A stretch of 64,000 nt of DNA, from positions 2,294,001 to 2,358,000 of the forward strand of contig NZ_CP026031.1 in NCBI RefSeq assembly GCF_003726095.1, in the 5' to 3' direction. This document shows, in pieces, positions 28,780-38,307 of the stretch (position 1 is the stretch's first letter; each line of letters starts with the position of its first letter). Made by a program: the position numbers and the translations under genes. The notes beneath the pieces are model-generated. The model was not told where the DNA came from. It did not search any database and saw nothing but the letters and a program-made list of their open reading frames with translations. Source of the stretch: Niallia circulans (GTDB lineage: Bacteria; Bacillota; Bacilli; Bacillales; Cytobacillaceae).

Positions 28780-29355
28780 TTATTCATGAGCCTCTTTAAA
28801 AAATTCTCTCCATTTTATTATCGTAATTTTTTCTCGTAAGATATAAACAAGAATTGCCAAAGCAAACATAATGATAACAACCATCGTCAACGAGAATTGG
28901 CTTATGAATTGGCCAAAAATAGTATAGAAAAATGCTAAAGGAATATTGCTTATAAAAGAAGTTTTACTATATTCCTTTAAACTTTTTCTTTTTTCCAACA
29001 AGCAGAAATTTAATAAATGATAATGAAACACTGGGATCAATCTTAAAATGGAGATTTGTCCGAGTGTTAAATTACGATATTCACCAAACCATCTTTTTTT
29101 AAGATGAGATAGTTTGTTATGTGTTTTTGGCAAGCGGTGAATGACTGCATAGAATAAGAGACAATTAATGGTTAAGCCGATAATAGAATAGATGGTGCCA
29201 AGCGTCACTCCAAATAAAATTCCTCCCGCAATACAGACTAGAATAGGAGGAATAAACAAAAATTGCCGAAGTGTATGGAATAAAATAAAAATAATCGGTG
29301 CTAATATGCCACTAACTTCTACCATAACAAAGAGGACTGATAACTGCTCTTCCAT
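28780..29355 (-). CDS. TVP38/TMEM64 (VTT domain) family membrane protein
   Basis: 191 residues with about five membrane segments. The core has FIPPILVCIAGGILFGVTLGTIYSIIG and LRLIPVFHYHLLNFCLL, which fit the SNARE-associated/VTT domain found in DedA-like and TVP38 proteins; these have been linked to lipid or membrane homeostasis. B. subtilis has a VTT protein, YtxB, in the thrS-dnaI region, but this gene sits between ysdB and ysdA instead. Function is not known. The neighbours suggest an insertion or a moved copy. Confidence 0.75.
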   Translation of the reverse strand: MEEQLSVLFVMVEVSGILAPIIFILFHTLRQFLFIPPILVCIAGGILFGVTLGTIYSIIGLTINCLLFYAVIHRLPKTHNKLSHLKKRWFGEYRNLTLGQISILRLIPVFHYHLLNFCLLEKRKSLKEYSKTSFISNIPLAFFYTIFGQFISQFSLTMVVIIMFALAILVYILREKITIIKWREFFKEAHE

Positions 29356-29423
29356 CTTATCACCTTCTGCTCTATAGAATCATGTTGTTATTACAGTGTA
29401 TAAGAAAAAAGACGAGAATATGC

Positions 29424-29690
29424 CTAAACATTTAGTATGTAAAGTACAATCCCAGCATCTAGTAATGTCAAGAGAGGTAAACCATATTTGAAAGAAGCAT
29501 GCTTTGTTTTATGACGAAACTTTTGCATTCCAATAAATAAACCAAACGCCCCAAATAGAATAGCCGTAATCCATAATGTCCTTTCACTTATCCGATACTG
29601 ATGCTTAATAGCCCTTTTTTTATCTATTCCCATTAAAAAGTATGCGAATATATTCACTACTGCCAAATAGATTAATACATATGTAATCAC
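29424..29690 (-). CDS. ysdA: DUF1294 family membrane protein YsdA
   Basis: 88 residues, the size of B. subtilis YsdA. Two or three membrane segments frame the motif YFLMGIDKKRAIKHQYRISE and ITAILFGAFGLFIGMQKFRHKTKHASFKYGLP, typical of DUF1294. The start codon is GTG with a GGGGAAG site upstream. It follows rplT on the same strand, the B. subtilis order. No function is established. Confidence 0.9.
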   Translation of the reverse strand: MITYVLIYLAVVNIFAYFLMGIDKKRAIKHQYRISERTLWITAILFGAFGLFIGMQKFRHKTKHASFKYGLPLLTLLDAGIVLYILNV

Positions 29691-29721
29691 ATGCTCTTCC
29701 CCTTTCGCAAAAAAGTATAGA

Positions 29722-29750
29722 AAAAAAGAAGGTATAAGCTACCTTCTTTT
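29722..29750 (-). terminator. Terminator of the infC-rpmI-rplT operon
   Basis: Arms AAAGAAGGTA and TACCTTCTTT with a 5-base loop and T runs, placed just after rplT. It works on both strands. Confidence 0.9.
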
Positions 29751-29756
29751 AAAAAC

Positions 29757-30113
29757 TTATTTTAAGTTTTGTTTTGCAACTGTTGCTAATTCAGCAAATG
29801 CTTTTTCATCGCTTACAGCAAGTTCAGCAAGCATTTTGCGGTTTACTTCGATACCAGCTAATTTTAATCCGTGCATTAAACGGCTATAAGAAAGACCATT
29901 AATACGAGCAGCTGCGTTGATACGAGTAATCCATAATTTACGGAAATCACGTTTCTTTTGACGACGATCTCTGTATGCATACATTAATGATTTCATTACT
30001 TGTTGGTTTGCAACTTTATATAATGTATGTTTTGAACCATAATAACCTTTAGCTAATTTAAGAACTTTTTTACGACGTTTGCGTGTAACTGTACCGCCTT
30101 TAACACGTGGCAT
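29757..30113 (-). CDS. rplT: 50S ribosomal protein L20
   Basis: 118 residues, near the usual 119. It begins [32 protein letters not shown] and contains [23 protein letters not shown], diagnostic for L20. It is an early assembly protein of the large subunit and, in Bacillus, the repressor of its own operon through the leader upstream of infC. It is third in infC-rpmI-rplT, 26 bases after rpmI. Confidence 0.98.
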   Translation of the reverse strand: MPRVKGGTVTRKRRKKVLKLAKGYYGSKHTLYKVANQQVMKSLMYAYRDRRQKKRDFRKLWITRINAAARINGLSYSRLMHGLKLAGIEVNRKMLAELAVSDEKAFAELATVAKQNLK

Positions 30114-30139
30114 ATTATTTCCCTCCTATATTGAAAAAA

Positions 30140-30340
30140 TTACTTAATGTTGTCTAATAAATGACGAATGCGTTTGAAATCGCCTTTGGATACTAATCCA
30201 GCTTTGCGAAGTTTACGTTTTTGCTTAGTAGATTTGTTAGCAAATAAGTGACTAGTATAAGCTTTTGAGCGTTTTAATTTACCAGAGCCTGTCTTTTTGA
30301 AACGTTTAGCAGCTCCGCGGTGAGTTTTCATTTTTGGCAT
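30140..30340 (-). CDS. rpmI: 50S ribosomal protein L35
   Basis: 66 residues, the exact family length, beginning [24 protein letters not shown]. It is a very basic large-subunit protein. A GAGGAGG-type ribosome binding site precedes the ATG. It lies between infC and rplT in the standard operon order. Confidence 0.98.
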   Translation of the reverse strand: MPKMKTHRGAAKRFKKTGSGKLKRSKAYTSHLFANKSTKQKRKLRKAGLVSKGDFKRIRHLLDNIK

Positions 30341-30355
30341 TTGGTATTCCTCCTC

Positions 30356-30871
30356 TTACTTGTCGTTTTTAGGCGCTAAAGTCATGAACATGCTTCGACC
30401 GTCCATTTTTGGATGTGATTCCACAGTGGCAACTTCTGCACAAGCTTCTGCAAAACGAACAAGTACACGTTGACCGATTTCCTTATGTGTAATAGCACGT
30501 CCCTTAAAACGGATGGATGCTTTTACCTTATCGCCTTTTTCTAGGAACTTAATAGCATTACGAAGCTTTGTATTAAAGTCATGCTCATCTATAGTTGGAC
30601 TAAGGCGAACCTCTTTAATATTAATGATTTTTTGATTTTTACGTGCTTCTTTTTCTTTCTTTTGCTGTTCAAACTTGTATTTACCGTAGTCCATGATACG
30701 AGCTACCGGCGGCTTTGCGTTTGGAGCAACAAGAACCACATCAAGATTAACACGTGTTGCAATTTCAAGAGCTTCAAATTTCGTTTTAATCCCAAGCTGT
30801 TCTCCATTTTGGTCAATAAGACGAACTTCTCTAGCACGAATGCCTTCATTTAAAATCATATCTTTGCTAAT
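30356..30871 (-). CDS. infC: Translation initiation factor IF-3 (ATT start)
   Basis: About 171 residues if read from an ATT codon at 30871. That start is chosen because GGAGGTG lies seven bases upstream and the N-terminus then reads (M)[15 protein letters not shown], matching Bacillus IF-3; the first ATG, at 30859, is too far from the site. IF-3 checks start codon pairing on the 30S subunit, and a non-ATG start makes the gene self-limiting. The N-domain ([20 protein letters not shown]), the linker and the C-domain ([18 protein letters not shown] through [15 protein letters not shown]) are intact. It leads the infC-rpmI-rplT operon. Confidence 0.96.
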   Translation of the reverse strand: MSKDMILNEGIRAREVRLIDQNGEQLGIKTKFEALEIATRVNLDVVLVAPNAKPPVARIMDYGKYKFEQQKKEKEARKNQKIINIKEVRLSPTIDEHDFNTKLRNAIKFLEKGDKVKASIRFKGRAITHKEIGQRVLVRFAEACAEVATVESHPKMDGRSMFMTLAPKNDK

Positions 30872-30879
30872 AGTTAAAC

Positions 30880-31145
30880 ACCTCCAAGGTTAATGACGAA
30901 TACAACGTTCGAGTCAAGAATATTCTATCCTAGGTCACCTTCTCTAGTTTAGATACTAATTGACACTTGACTCCCAAGTTGACATCGTAGGCTTTGTAAT
31001 CTTTATCATCCAAATAAAAAAGTGTGGATGATGAATTCACCCACACTTACGAAACAAAAGTAATACCTAAAATGTTTTACGTAATACCTGTTAACTACTT
31101 GGAATCTGTGTCAATCAGGTGAGAAGCGGGTGCTTCTTCTTTTCC
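30880..31145 (-). promoter_or_regulatory. L20-type autoregulatory leader of infC-rpmI-rplT
   Basis: A long untranslated region precedes infC. It holds a strong intrinsic terminator at 31014-31048 (arms AAGTGTGG and CCACACTT followed by six Ts) and further paired segments upstream. This is the layout of the L20 leader known in Bacillus, where L20 binding promotes termination. The assignment rests on position and the attenuator; I could not check the full fold. The rest of the gap to thrS (31146-31335) shows nothing I can name. Confidence 0.7.
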
Positions 31146-31335
31146 TCAAACTCGTATTCAATTTACCTTAGTAACTATATCACAATTGATATCTATAAGT
31201 CAACGAAAGAAATATCACAACGAGAAAAATTTTATCAAAATAATGGATTCAATGCAATACTTTTTATGCATAATTTCAGAAAAGCTCGGAATATAGGTTG
31301 AAAATTAGAAAATCCCGTTTGGAATTACAACTCTT

Positions 31336-33273
31336 TTAATTTGATAATTTCACTTCTTGTGTTAACTTTTCTAAGAAATCTACATAAGAAACTGTTTCTG
31401 ATTTTTGTTCTCCGTATTTGCGGACATTTACGGCTTTGTCTTCCACTTCATTGTCTCCTACTACTAGCATGTAGGGAATTTTTTTCATTTGTGCTTCACG
31501 AATTTTATAGCCGATTTTCTCGTCGCGCTCATCTAACTCTACGCGGAAACCGTGTCTTTGTAAGTTTTCTTGTACTTCTTTTGCATATTCAAAATGAACA
31601 GAAGGTGATACTGGAATAACTTGTACTTGTACTGGTGATAACCATGTAGGGAATGCTCCTTTGTATTCTTCAATCAAGAATGCAATAAAACGCTCCATTG
31701 TTGACACTACACCTCTGTGGATAACTACTGGACGATGCTGCTTTCCATCTTCTCCAACATATGTTAAGTCAAAGCGTTCAGGTAATAAGAAGTCCAATTG
31801 GACAGTAGAAAGTGTTTCATCCTTTCCTAAGGCTGTCTTCACTTGCACATCTAATTTCGGACCGTAGAAAGCTGCTTCTCCTTCTGCTTCAAAGTAATCT
31901 AAACCTAGGTCGTCCATTGCTTCTTTCAGCATGCTTTGTGCTTTATTCCACATCGCATCATCATCAAAGTATTTCTCTGTATCTGCAGGATCACGATAAG
32001 ATAAACGGAACGAGTAATCTGTAATATTAAAGTCTTTATATACTTCTAACACTAAGTTTACCACACGCTTGAATTCATCTTTAATTTGGTCTGGTCTTAC
32101 AAAAATATGTGCATCATTTAGAGTCATCCCGCGAACACGCTGTAATCCTGATAAAGCACCAGACATTTCGTAACGATGCATTGTGCCAAGTTCTGCGATA
32201 CGGATTGGTAATTCACGATAGCTGTGAATATCATTTTTGTAAACAACCATATGGTGCGGACAGTTCATCGGACGAAGAACTAGCTGCTCATTATCCATTT
32301 CCATCACAGGGAACATATCTTCTTGATAATGATCCCAGTGTCCAGATGTTTTATACAAATCGACACTTCCCATGATTGGTGTATATACATGGTTATAGCC
32401 CAATCGCTCTTCTTTATCTACAATATAACGCTCTACAATGCGTCTGATTGTTGCGCCTTTTGGCAGCCATAGCGGCAAGCCTTGTCCCACTTTTTGAGAA
32501 GTCATAAATAAATCTAATTCTTTTCCGATTTTGCGATGATCTCTTTCTTTTGCCTCTTCTAAAAAGCGTAAGTGCTCTTCTAACTCATTCTTCTTAAAAA
32601 ATGCTGTTCCATAAATACGTTGAAGCATTTTATTATCGCTGTTCCCTCTCCAGTATGCACCTGCAATGTTCAGCAATTTAAACTCTTTTAGTTTTCCAGT
32701 AGATGGTACATGAACACCGCGACAAAGATCAATAAATTCTCCTTGTTGGTATAATGTTACTGTCTCGTCTTCAGGAATTGCTTCAATTAATTCTAGTTTA
32801 TATTCATCATCCATTTCTTTAAAAAGCTCAATCGCTTCTGCGCGACTTACTTCTTTACGGATAATTTCCAGGTTTTCGTTAATAATTTTTTTCATTTCTT
32901 TTTCAATTGCTGGTAAGTCTTCTGGTGTTAACGATTGGTCTAAATCAATATCATAGTAAAATCCATTTTCGATAACTGGCCCTACACCGAGCTTGACTTT
33001 TCCATAAATTCGTTTAATAGCTTGTGCCATTAAGTGTGCTGAGCTATGGCGCAAGATTTCTAAAGCATCTGGGCTATCCGGTGTAATGATTTCAAAAGAA
33101 GCATCCTCTAGTATAGGTCTTTTCAAATCATATAAAGAGCCATTAATCTTCCCTGCTAGTGCTTTTTTTCTTAAGCCTGGGCTAATGGAACCTGCAATAT
33201 CTTCTGTTGTAGTCCCTTCTGGAAACTCCTTTACCGCTCCGTCTGGAAATGTAATCTTAATTAATTCTGACAT
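31336..33273 (-). CDS. thrS: Threonine--tRNA ligase
   Basis: 645 residues, the usual length. Domains in order: TGS domain (about 1-63), N2 editing domain (about 65-240) with [15 protein letters not shown] and GVHVPSTG, class II core (about 265-535) with motif 2 at [16 protein letters not shown] and REL, and the C-terminal anticodon-binding domain (about 540-645) with [15 protein letters not shown]. It charges tRNA-Thr. A T-box leader lies upstream. It is the ordinary housekeeping enzyme; B. subtilis also has a second copy, thrZ, elsewhere. Confidence 0.97.
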   Translation of the reverse strand: MSELIKITFPDGAVKEFPEGTTTEDIAGSISPGLRKKALAGKINGSLYDLKRPILEDASFEIITPDSPDALEILRHSSAHLMAQAIKRIYGKVKLGVGPVIENGFYYDIDLDQSLTPEDLPAIEKEMKKIINENLEIIRKEVSRAEAIELFKEMDDEYKLELIEAIPEDETVTLYQQGEFIDLCRGVHVPSTGKLKEFKLLNIAGAYWRGNSDNKMLQRIYGTAFFKKNELEEHLRFLEEAKERDHRKIGKELDLFMTSQKVGQGLPLWLPKGATIRRIVERYIVDKEERLGYNHVYTPIMGSVDLYKTSGHWDHYQEDMFPVMEMDNEQLVLRPMNCPHHMVVYKNDIHSYRELPIRIAELGTMHRYEMSGALSGLQRVRGMTLNDAHIFVRPDQIKDEFKRVVNLVLEVYKDFNITDYSFRLSYRDPADTEKYFDDDAMWNKAQSMLKEAMDDLGLDYFEAEGEAAFYGPKLDVQVKTALGKDETLSTVQLDFLLPERFDLTYVGEDGKQHRPVVIHRGVVSTMERFIAFLIEEYKGAFPTWLSPVQVQVIPVSPSVHFEYAKEVQENLQRHGFRVELDERDEKIGYKIREAQMKKIPYMLVVGDNEVEDKAVNVRKYGEQKSETVSYVDFLEKLTQEVKLSN

Positions 33274-33329
33274 GAAACTTCCTCCTTTATTTTTGCCATT
33301 AAGCTTTCCTTGTACGATAAGAACCGATT

Positions 33330-33600
33330 AAAACGCAAAAAAACCCGTCCCTATACGAAGGGACGAGTTTTATAGTAAAAACACGTGGTTCCACCCTAAT
33401 TCCCAAACAATGAAAATGTCTGGCTTTAGTTTAAACAGATAACGGCTGCTGAGACCGCCAGTCATTACTGAGGATAATCCCGTTCCTGACTGAAGTTTAA
33501 AGGTGGTAAGCAATCTTATCGTGTTAGGAAGTTCCCAGCATCCTTCCCTCTCTTAAAACCGTACAAGAAAACTATTGTCCTTATCATTACAGGTATAAGT
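33330..33600 (-). promoter_or_regulatory. T-box leader of thrS
   Basis: On the minus strand the T-box sequence GGGTGGAACCACG is at 33384-33396. It is followed by a terminator at 33337-33370 with arms ACTCGTCCC and GGGACGGGT and a run of Ts. Structured sequence extends upstream to about 33600. I could not assign the threonine specifier codon with confidence. The leader fills most of the gap between thrS and ytxC. Confidence 0.9.
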
Positions 33601-33667
33601 TATAGTTAATTTATGTACGTTATTATATGCTTTTCTAGACATAAAATCAAGGGAATTAAAGGGAAAC

Positions 33668-34513
33668 TTACTTCATTTCTGTCTGTGTGCTTATTCTTAG
33701 AAAAAATTGTTCCTTTTCTAAAAGTTGTACTCGTTCTTCAAAAATATTTACAATAGTTCGCACAATAGGTAACTCTCTATCCTCTGTATACAAAAAGATA
33801 GTTTTCGGTGCGAGGGCAAGCAATGGTCCTAGAGAATAGGGATCGATATAATGGGTAGAAGAAACAACATTTTTTTGATCATACAGCATCATTAGCTCTT
33901 GCTGGGGAATTTCCCGGTATTCTGTATCAAAAAATTGTATTTCTAGATCGATTAACACATGGATATGATTCACTTTTGCAGCCTTTTTGGAAAGGGAATT
34001 TCGCAAAGTATGAATAAACACCTGATATTCTTGTTCCATTTTGTACTCATCAATCGATAATTCTATGTATTTTATCAACTTTCCAATAAAAGACTTTAAT
34101 CGAAAGGTCACAAAGGAATCAAAGGAAAATTCTTTATGTTGTTCTATTATGAAGTTATTCATACACTCTGTCAGACAACTTTTTATGTTTATCTCTTTTG
34201 TTAAAGTGGTAAGTCCTTCCCGCTCTTCCTCCACTAAACTATGAAGTATTTCTAATATACTTCGCTGTTCTAGTTCATCCATATAGAAATAACGATTTTT
34301 TAATATTTCTCTTGCCCAATCATCTGTTTTTATATGCAAGATAAAAGCAGTTAAGCATTTCTTTATCTCCTTACTGCTTCCATCTGTTTTAACAATAATA
34401 CACTTATTGTCGTCGTCCATTCTGTCAAACGACTCCGCATATTTTACTTGTTTCTTCAGTATGCGCAAAAACCTCAAAGCATCTTTTTGATCATGAAATT
34501 GAATTTCAATCAA
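33668..34513 (-). CDS. ytxC: Sporulation protein YtxC
   Basis: 281 residues, the same length as B. subtilis YtxC, which is listed as a sporulation protein of unknown biochemistry. The protein is largely helical and soluble, with no membrane segment. Segments such as FDSFVTFRLKSFIGKLIKYIELSIDEYKMEQEYQ fit the family. The start is TTG. It lies between thrS and dnaI, as in B. subtilis, and ends near the thrS T-box region. Confidence 0.88.
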   Translation of the reverse strand: MIEIQFHDQKDALRFLRILKKQVKYAESFDRMDDDNKCIIVKTDGSSKEIKKCLTAFILHIKTDDWAREILKNRYFYMDELEQRSILEILHSLVEEEREGLTTLTKEINIKSCLTECMNNFIIEQHKEFSFDSFVTFRLKSFIGKLIKYIELSIDEYKMEQEYQVFIHTLRNSLSKKAAKVNHIHVLIDLEIQFFDTEYREIPQQELMMLYDQKNVVSSTHYIDPYSLGPLLALAPKTIFLYTEDRELPIVRTIVNIFEERVQLLEKEQFFLRISTQTEMK

Positions 34514-34630
34514 CCGTATCCCCCCTTTTATAAAGAAGTCCTCGATTTCATATATATGGGGGAGAGGTAGAAATTAGACTATAAAATATGTATGCAGATG
34601 AATGGACGTTTATAAAAAATAGTTAAAAAA

Positions 34631-34662
34631 CAAAAAAGACAGACTATCCACTTAGTCTGTCT
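34631..34662 (-). terminator. Terminator after the small membrane gene
   Basis: Arms AGACAGACTA and TAGTCTGTCT; on the minus strand the hairpin is followed by TTTTTTG. A near copy of the hairpin, with arms AGACAGATTA and TAGTCTATCT, lies at about 34869-34895, nearer the gene it would terminate. Confidence 0.75.
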
Positions 34663-34739
34663 CACACTGTAGTCAAACACCCATATTTTGGAAATAGAGG
34701 TTTGGCTACAGTATATTTATCAATTCCTTCGAATAGGGA

Positions 34740-34830
34740 TGTTACTTTCCATTTCAGGGGTTCGCTTTCCGTGAGGTTCGTACTAATCCCACAGGAGTCT
34801 CACCCCCTCCACTCCAAGCAATGTGTGAAA
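34740..34830 (-). repeat. Second copy of the Bacillus-type dispersed repeat
   Basis: Read on the minus strand it has GGAGTGGAGGGGGTGAGAC, ACTCCTGTGGGATTAG and CGGAAAGCGAACCCCTG, the word order of the small intergenic repeat common in Bacillaceae. It is diverged from the copy at 20870. It lies between two near-identical terminator hairpins in a gap of about 400 bases that has no gene; another hairpin (arms CTGTAGTCAAAC and GTTTGGCTACAG) is at about 34667-34711. Confidence 0.5.
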
Positions 34831-34917
34831 ATGCAATTATACTTCTCCCATATCCTTTTATCGACAAACAGAGACAGATTATCGACTTAGTCTATCTTCA
34901 TCATTAATAAAATTCCA

Positions 34918-35226
34918 TCACAAAAACAATAGGATAGCTCCTAATACGAGAGCATACAAAATAATATATCCACTATACAATTTTTGAAACGAAATGGATC
35001 GTTTTTCGCATCGAGTTCTTATATATGCAAGTAATCTTCTATTCTTTGTTATATACGTATAGGTTAAACCAAATACCAATAACGCTAGGATTATTTTATA
35101 GATTCCCGGACTATAAAAAGACAGAAAAAAGGGAATTAATAATAACAATATCGTCATCGATACAAAGAAAAGAAACTGGTTATACCGCTTTATTACTAAT
35201 TTTTCTGCATTTGAAATTTCCGTCAA
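34918..35226 (-). CDS. Small membrane protein at the ytxB position, function unknown
   Basis: 102 residues with three or four predicted membrane segments (about 17-35, 40-57 and 80-102) and a basic middle part (TKNRRLLAYIRTRCEKRS). The start is TTG with AAGGAG nine bases upstream. It lies directly downstream of dnaI, where B. subtilis has ytxB, but it is half the length and does not look like the VTT-domain YtxB. I do not recognise the family. It may be cotranscribed with dnaB-dnaI. Confidence 0.6.
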   Translation of the reverse strand: MTEISNAEKLVIKRYNQFLFFVSMTILLLLIPFFLSFYSPGIYKIILALLVFGLTYTYITKNRRLLAYIRTRCEKRSISFQKLYSGYIILYALVLGAILLFL

Positions 35227-35268
35227 CGCACACTTCTCCTTACTAAAAATTGAAACTTTTTAACTCTA

Positions 35269-36198
35269 TTATGTTCGCTTATTTTTTCCTTTCACGCGAA
35301 TAGGTGTAGATAAGTAACGAATTCTCTCCATTACTCTCATCGCTTTCATCTTTTCCTCTTCTCCTCTTTGCGAATAAGTAAGATGATGCTCTAAGCCACT
35401 AAAGTCAAAATTAGACGTAAATAACGTAGGTAAATTCTCTAACATTCTGAACTGCAAAATCGGTCCAAGCACCTCATCTCGAATCCAACTAGACATTGTT
35501 TCTGCTCCGATATCGTCCAGCATTAAAATAGGCTCACGTTTTATACTTTCGATTTTATCATTTAATGTGCTATCAGCAATGGAGCTCTTCATTTCTCTAA
35601 ATAATTCAGGAACATATACAATCATAGACGAAATTTGCTTTTGAGAAAGTTTATTAGCAATGGCTCCTAAAATATATGATTTGCCAACCCCAAATTCTCC
35701 ATAAAAATAGATTCCTTTATGTCTTTCACCAGGTTTATAATCCTCTACAAATCGGATAGCAGCTTCCACTGCCTCCATTCTCTCTCCGTCAAGATCAATG
35801 GTATTGAAGGAAGCTTCCAGAATATCCTTTGGTACATATAAGCTTTTAATCAACTTCTCTTTTTTCTTCTGATTATCTTCCGTCAACTTACGGGGACAAC
35901 GGTCATACTGAATCTCAATATTCCCTCTGACTATTACTAGACTAGGATGGTATCCCTGCATCATATTTACACATCCTTGAAGACTAGGGCATTTATTGCA
36001 AGCTTTGCTTTGATTGGCATATTCATATAGCTTTATCATGCCAACATCAACTGCATTGGAAGTAAGCTCGTCCTCATGCTCTCGTAGAAAGGCCCTTACA
36101 TCAGGATGTGCAAGCACTTCCTGTTTCATAGCACGGTATCGTTCCTGAAAATTATTACCCGCACCAAATTTCTTTAAGGTATCGTTAATTCTTTCCAC
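35269..36198 (-). CDS. dnaI: Primosomal protein DnaI (helicase loader)
   Basis: 309 residues, against 311 in B. subtilis. The N-terminal part has a zinc-binding cysteine cluster (SKACNKCPSLQGC) used to contact the DnaC helicase; the AAA+ ATPase part has Walker A GEFGVGKSY near residue 170 and Walker B PILMLDDIGAE. It loads the replicative helicase together with DnaB and DnaD. It follows dnaB by about 20 bases, the standard operon. Confidence 0.96.
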   Translation of the reverse strand: MERINDTLKKFGAGNNFQERYRAMKQEVLAHPDVRAFLREHEDELTSNAVDVGMIKLYEYANQSKACNKCPSLQGCVNMMQGYHPSLVIVRGNIEIQYDRCPRKLTEDNQKKKEKLIKSLYVPKDILEASFNTIDLDGERMEAVEAAIRFVEDYKPGERHKGIYFYGEFGVGKSYILGAIANKLSQKQISSMIVYVPELFREMKSSIADSTLNDKIESIKREPILMLDDIGAETMSSWIRDEVLGPILQFRMLENLPTLFTSNFDFSGLEHHLTYSQRGEEEKMKAMRVMERIRYLSTPIRVKGKNKRT

Positions 36199-36219
36199 CG
36201 TTTACTCCACCACCTGATA

Positions 36220-37635
36220 TTATAATTTTTTTATGCGCTCTTCCAGTTCACGCTTTTTTTGTTCCAAATCTTGATCGTTTGCTTCCTTGGAAGAAGTATT
36301 TTCTTCCGTTTTTTTCGTTCCTTCGTTATCCTGATTTTGCCCAAACCATTCGGGGATTTTTTCTGTCCGGATAGCTTTTCGAGTTGACTTCGACTGTGGA
36401 TTTTTTTTACCTTGAGCCCATTCCATATATTGCTTGTGCTCTTTTTTCGCTAGATCCATTGCCTCTTTTACTGTACGGATATTCTTTCTAACCCATTGGC
36501 CAGCAATCTTCTCTATATATCCCTTTGTCAATTTCATATCTGTTTTAAGCATAACATATTGAATCAGCACATTTATTACACCCGGGAGCAGCTTCTGCGA
36601 GAACATAATTTCTTCAATTATTTGCAAATCTGTTTTGGAAGGTTCTGCACCTCCTGAAACATCCTTCAACACTTGGCGCGGTGAAGCATGATCTAAATAA
36701 TAGATTAATTCTTCCTCTTGTGATTTTGGAGCATCGGTTGATGAATAATCCTTTTGCGGCTGTTTCCGATCAACTAACATCGGCAGTAAATCATTATGTT
36801 GAAATTGATACCAATCACGAGCAGCTATACGCAGCTCTTCAATATCAATCTCATCCTGTTGATTAATCGCACTAATAACAATATTCTTCATTTGAATTGG
36901 ATCAATTCCATAAATAAAGGCAAGATTTTGGATCGCTTCCTTCACCTTTTTCGTAAATGCCTTTTTCGATAATAAAGAATCGTGAATTCCCGCATATAAC
37001 AATTCAAAGTCAAAGTCGCTCTTAGTAATTTGTATTCCCGGTTGTTCTTCTCTCCCCACATAGGTCTGATCAGTAGTCTCTTCTTCCTCTAATTCATGTA
37101 TTGCTCGAACAGCACCACTATGATCAGACATAAATACCTCTTGGAATGCTTTCGTTATTGGCTGGAAACTAGGATCTGCGATTTTTTCATCAGAAAAGAA
37201 CTTCTTCAATCTGCTATACTGTGCTTTTCCAATTTTTCTATATAAATAAACATTTAGCATTCCATCAAGAAAATACTGAGCGGGTGATAAAGGCGGCTGT
37301 AGTTCATATATAAACGACCGATTGCCATCTTCTTTCTTTAAATATGTTTTTAAAAGACCAATTCCTTCTAACTTTAGTCTTGCTTCATATATATCATTTA
37401 AACCACAACTCATAAAATTCATTAAGCTATGATGTGTATTTGTCAGAGACCACAAGCGATTCTCTTCCACTTCTGCCCATAAGGTCATGTATAAAGCTAA
37501 ACACTTTGTCCCAATTAATGGCTGATATAAGAAGGTGATTGTCTTTCGATCATAATCACTCAACAGTCCATTCACCGCTACTCGATATCTATCGACAGGA
37601 AGCAGGTCTTGCCAATGCTGAGACATACTCATCAT
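36220..37635 (-). CDS. dnaB: Replication initiation and membrane attachment protein DnaB
   Basis: 471 residues, one less than in B. subtilis. This is the Gram-positive helicase co-loader, not the helicase. The N-terminal winged helix region (YRVAVNGLLSDYDRKTITFLYQPLIG) and the DnaB/DnaD C-terminal domain (YLDHASPRQVLKDVSGG ... WVRKNIRTVKEAMDLAKKE) are visible; the tail is a charged, probably disordered segment rich in Glu and Lys. It is followed by dnaI. Confidence 0.95.
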   Translation of the reverse strand: MMSMSQHWQDLLPVDRYRVAVNGLLSDYDRKTITFLYQPLIGTKCLALYMTLWAEVEENRLWSLTNTHHSLMNFMSCGLNDIYEARLKLEGIGLLKTYLKKEDGNRSFIYELQPPLSPAQYFLDGMLNVYLYRKIGKAQYSRLKKFFSDEKIADPSFQPITKAFQEVFMSDHSGAVRAIHELEEEETTDQTYVGREEQPGIQITKSDFDFELLYAGIHDSLLSKKAFTKKVKEAIQNLAFIYGIDPIQMKNIVISAINQQDEIDIEELRIAARDWYQFQHNDLLPMLVDRKQPQKDYSSTDAPKSQEEELIYYLDHASPRQVLKDVSGGAEPSKTDLQIIEEIMFSQKLLPGVINVLIQYVMLKTDMKLTKGYIEKIAGQWVRKNIRTVKEAMDLAKKEHKQYMEWAQGKKNPQSKSTRKAIRTEKIPEWFGQNQDNEGTKKTEENTSSKEANDQDLEQKKRELEERIKKL

Positions 37636-37681
37636 CCTTCCTTTCTATTTCAATCCTTCCCGCCATAGAGGGAGGAAAGGC

Positions 37682-37710
37682 AAAAAAGAGCCAAAGAAAT
37701 CTTTAGCTCC
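37682..37710 (-). terminator. Terminator of nrdR
   Basis: On the minus strand GAGCTAAAG and CTTTGGCTC pair and are followed by TTTTTTG. It lies between nrdR and dnaB. Confidence 0.75.
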
Positions 37711-37736
37711 CTTAGTAATCTTTTCCATGTAACTTT

Positions 37737-38195
37737 TTAATAATCTTTTTTGATTAATTCTTTCAATTCATCAATAAACACATTAATATCTTTAAATTGG
37801 CGATATACAGATGCAAAACGTACATACGCTACTTCATCGATCTTCGCCAATCGATCCATTACCATCTCACCGATTGCCTCACTTTTTATTTCGGAAGCAG
37901 CATTACTGCGAAGTTCTTTCTCTACTTCTGCTGTTATTTCCTCTAATTGTTTTAAAGCTACCGGTCTCTTCTCACAAGCTCTTATTAAGCCACGCAATAT
38001 TTTATCCCTGCTAAATTCTTCACGCGTCCCTTCCTTCTTCACTACAATCAAAGGAATTTCTTCTACCTTTTCAAAAGTAGTAAATCGATTCCCACAAGCC
38101 TCACATTCTCTTCTTCTTCGAATCGATTTATACTCATCAACTGGTCGTGAATCAAGAACGCGGGTGTTATTATGTTGACAGGTAGGACATCTCAT
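37737..38195 (-). CDS. nrdR: Transcriptional repressor NrdR
   Basis: 152 residues from the ATG at 38195, the family length; the frame extends eight codons upstream, but those have no match in NrdR. It represses ribonucleotide reductase genes in response to ATP/dATP. The N-terminal zinc ribbon [18 protein letters not shown] and [10 protein letters not shown] has the four cysteines, and the ATP-cone domain (about 48-138) has [21 protein letters not shown]. It lies upstream of dnaB, as in B. subtilis. Confidence 0.96.
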   Translation of the reverse strand: MRCPTCQHNNTRVLDSRPVDEYKSIRRRRECEACGNRFTTFEKVEEIPLIVVKKEGTREEFSRDKILRGLIRACEKRPVALKQLEEITAEVEKELRSNAASEIKSEAIGEMVMDRLAKIDEVAYVRFASVYRQFKDINVFIDELKELIKKDY

Positions 38196-38307
38196 TTCTA
38201 TTATCAGCTCCGAATTCATTGTTCCATGTATATACTTATCTTCATATTATATAAAATTGCAAGCTTGTACAAGTAATTATCTAAATTTCTCTATCAAAAG
38301 ATGAAAT

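Noticed and set aside
37750..38178. 142-codon plus-strand frame opposite nrdR
   Set aside because: Antisense shadow of nrdR, whose zinc ribbon and ATP-cone are clear.
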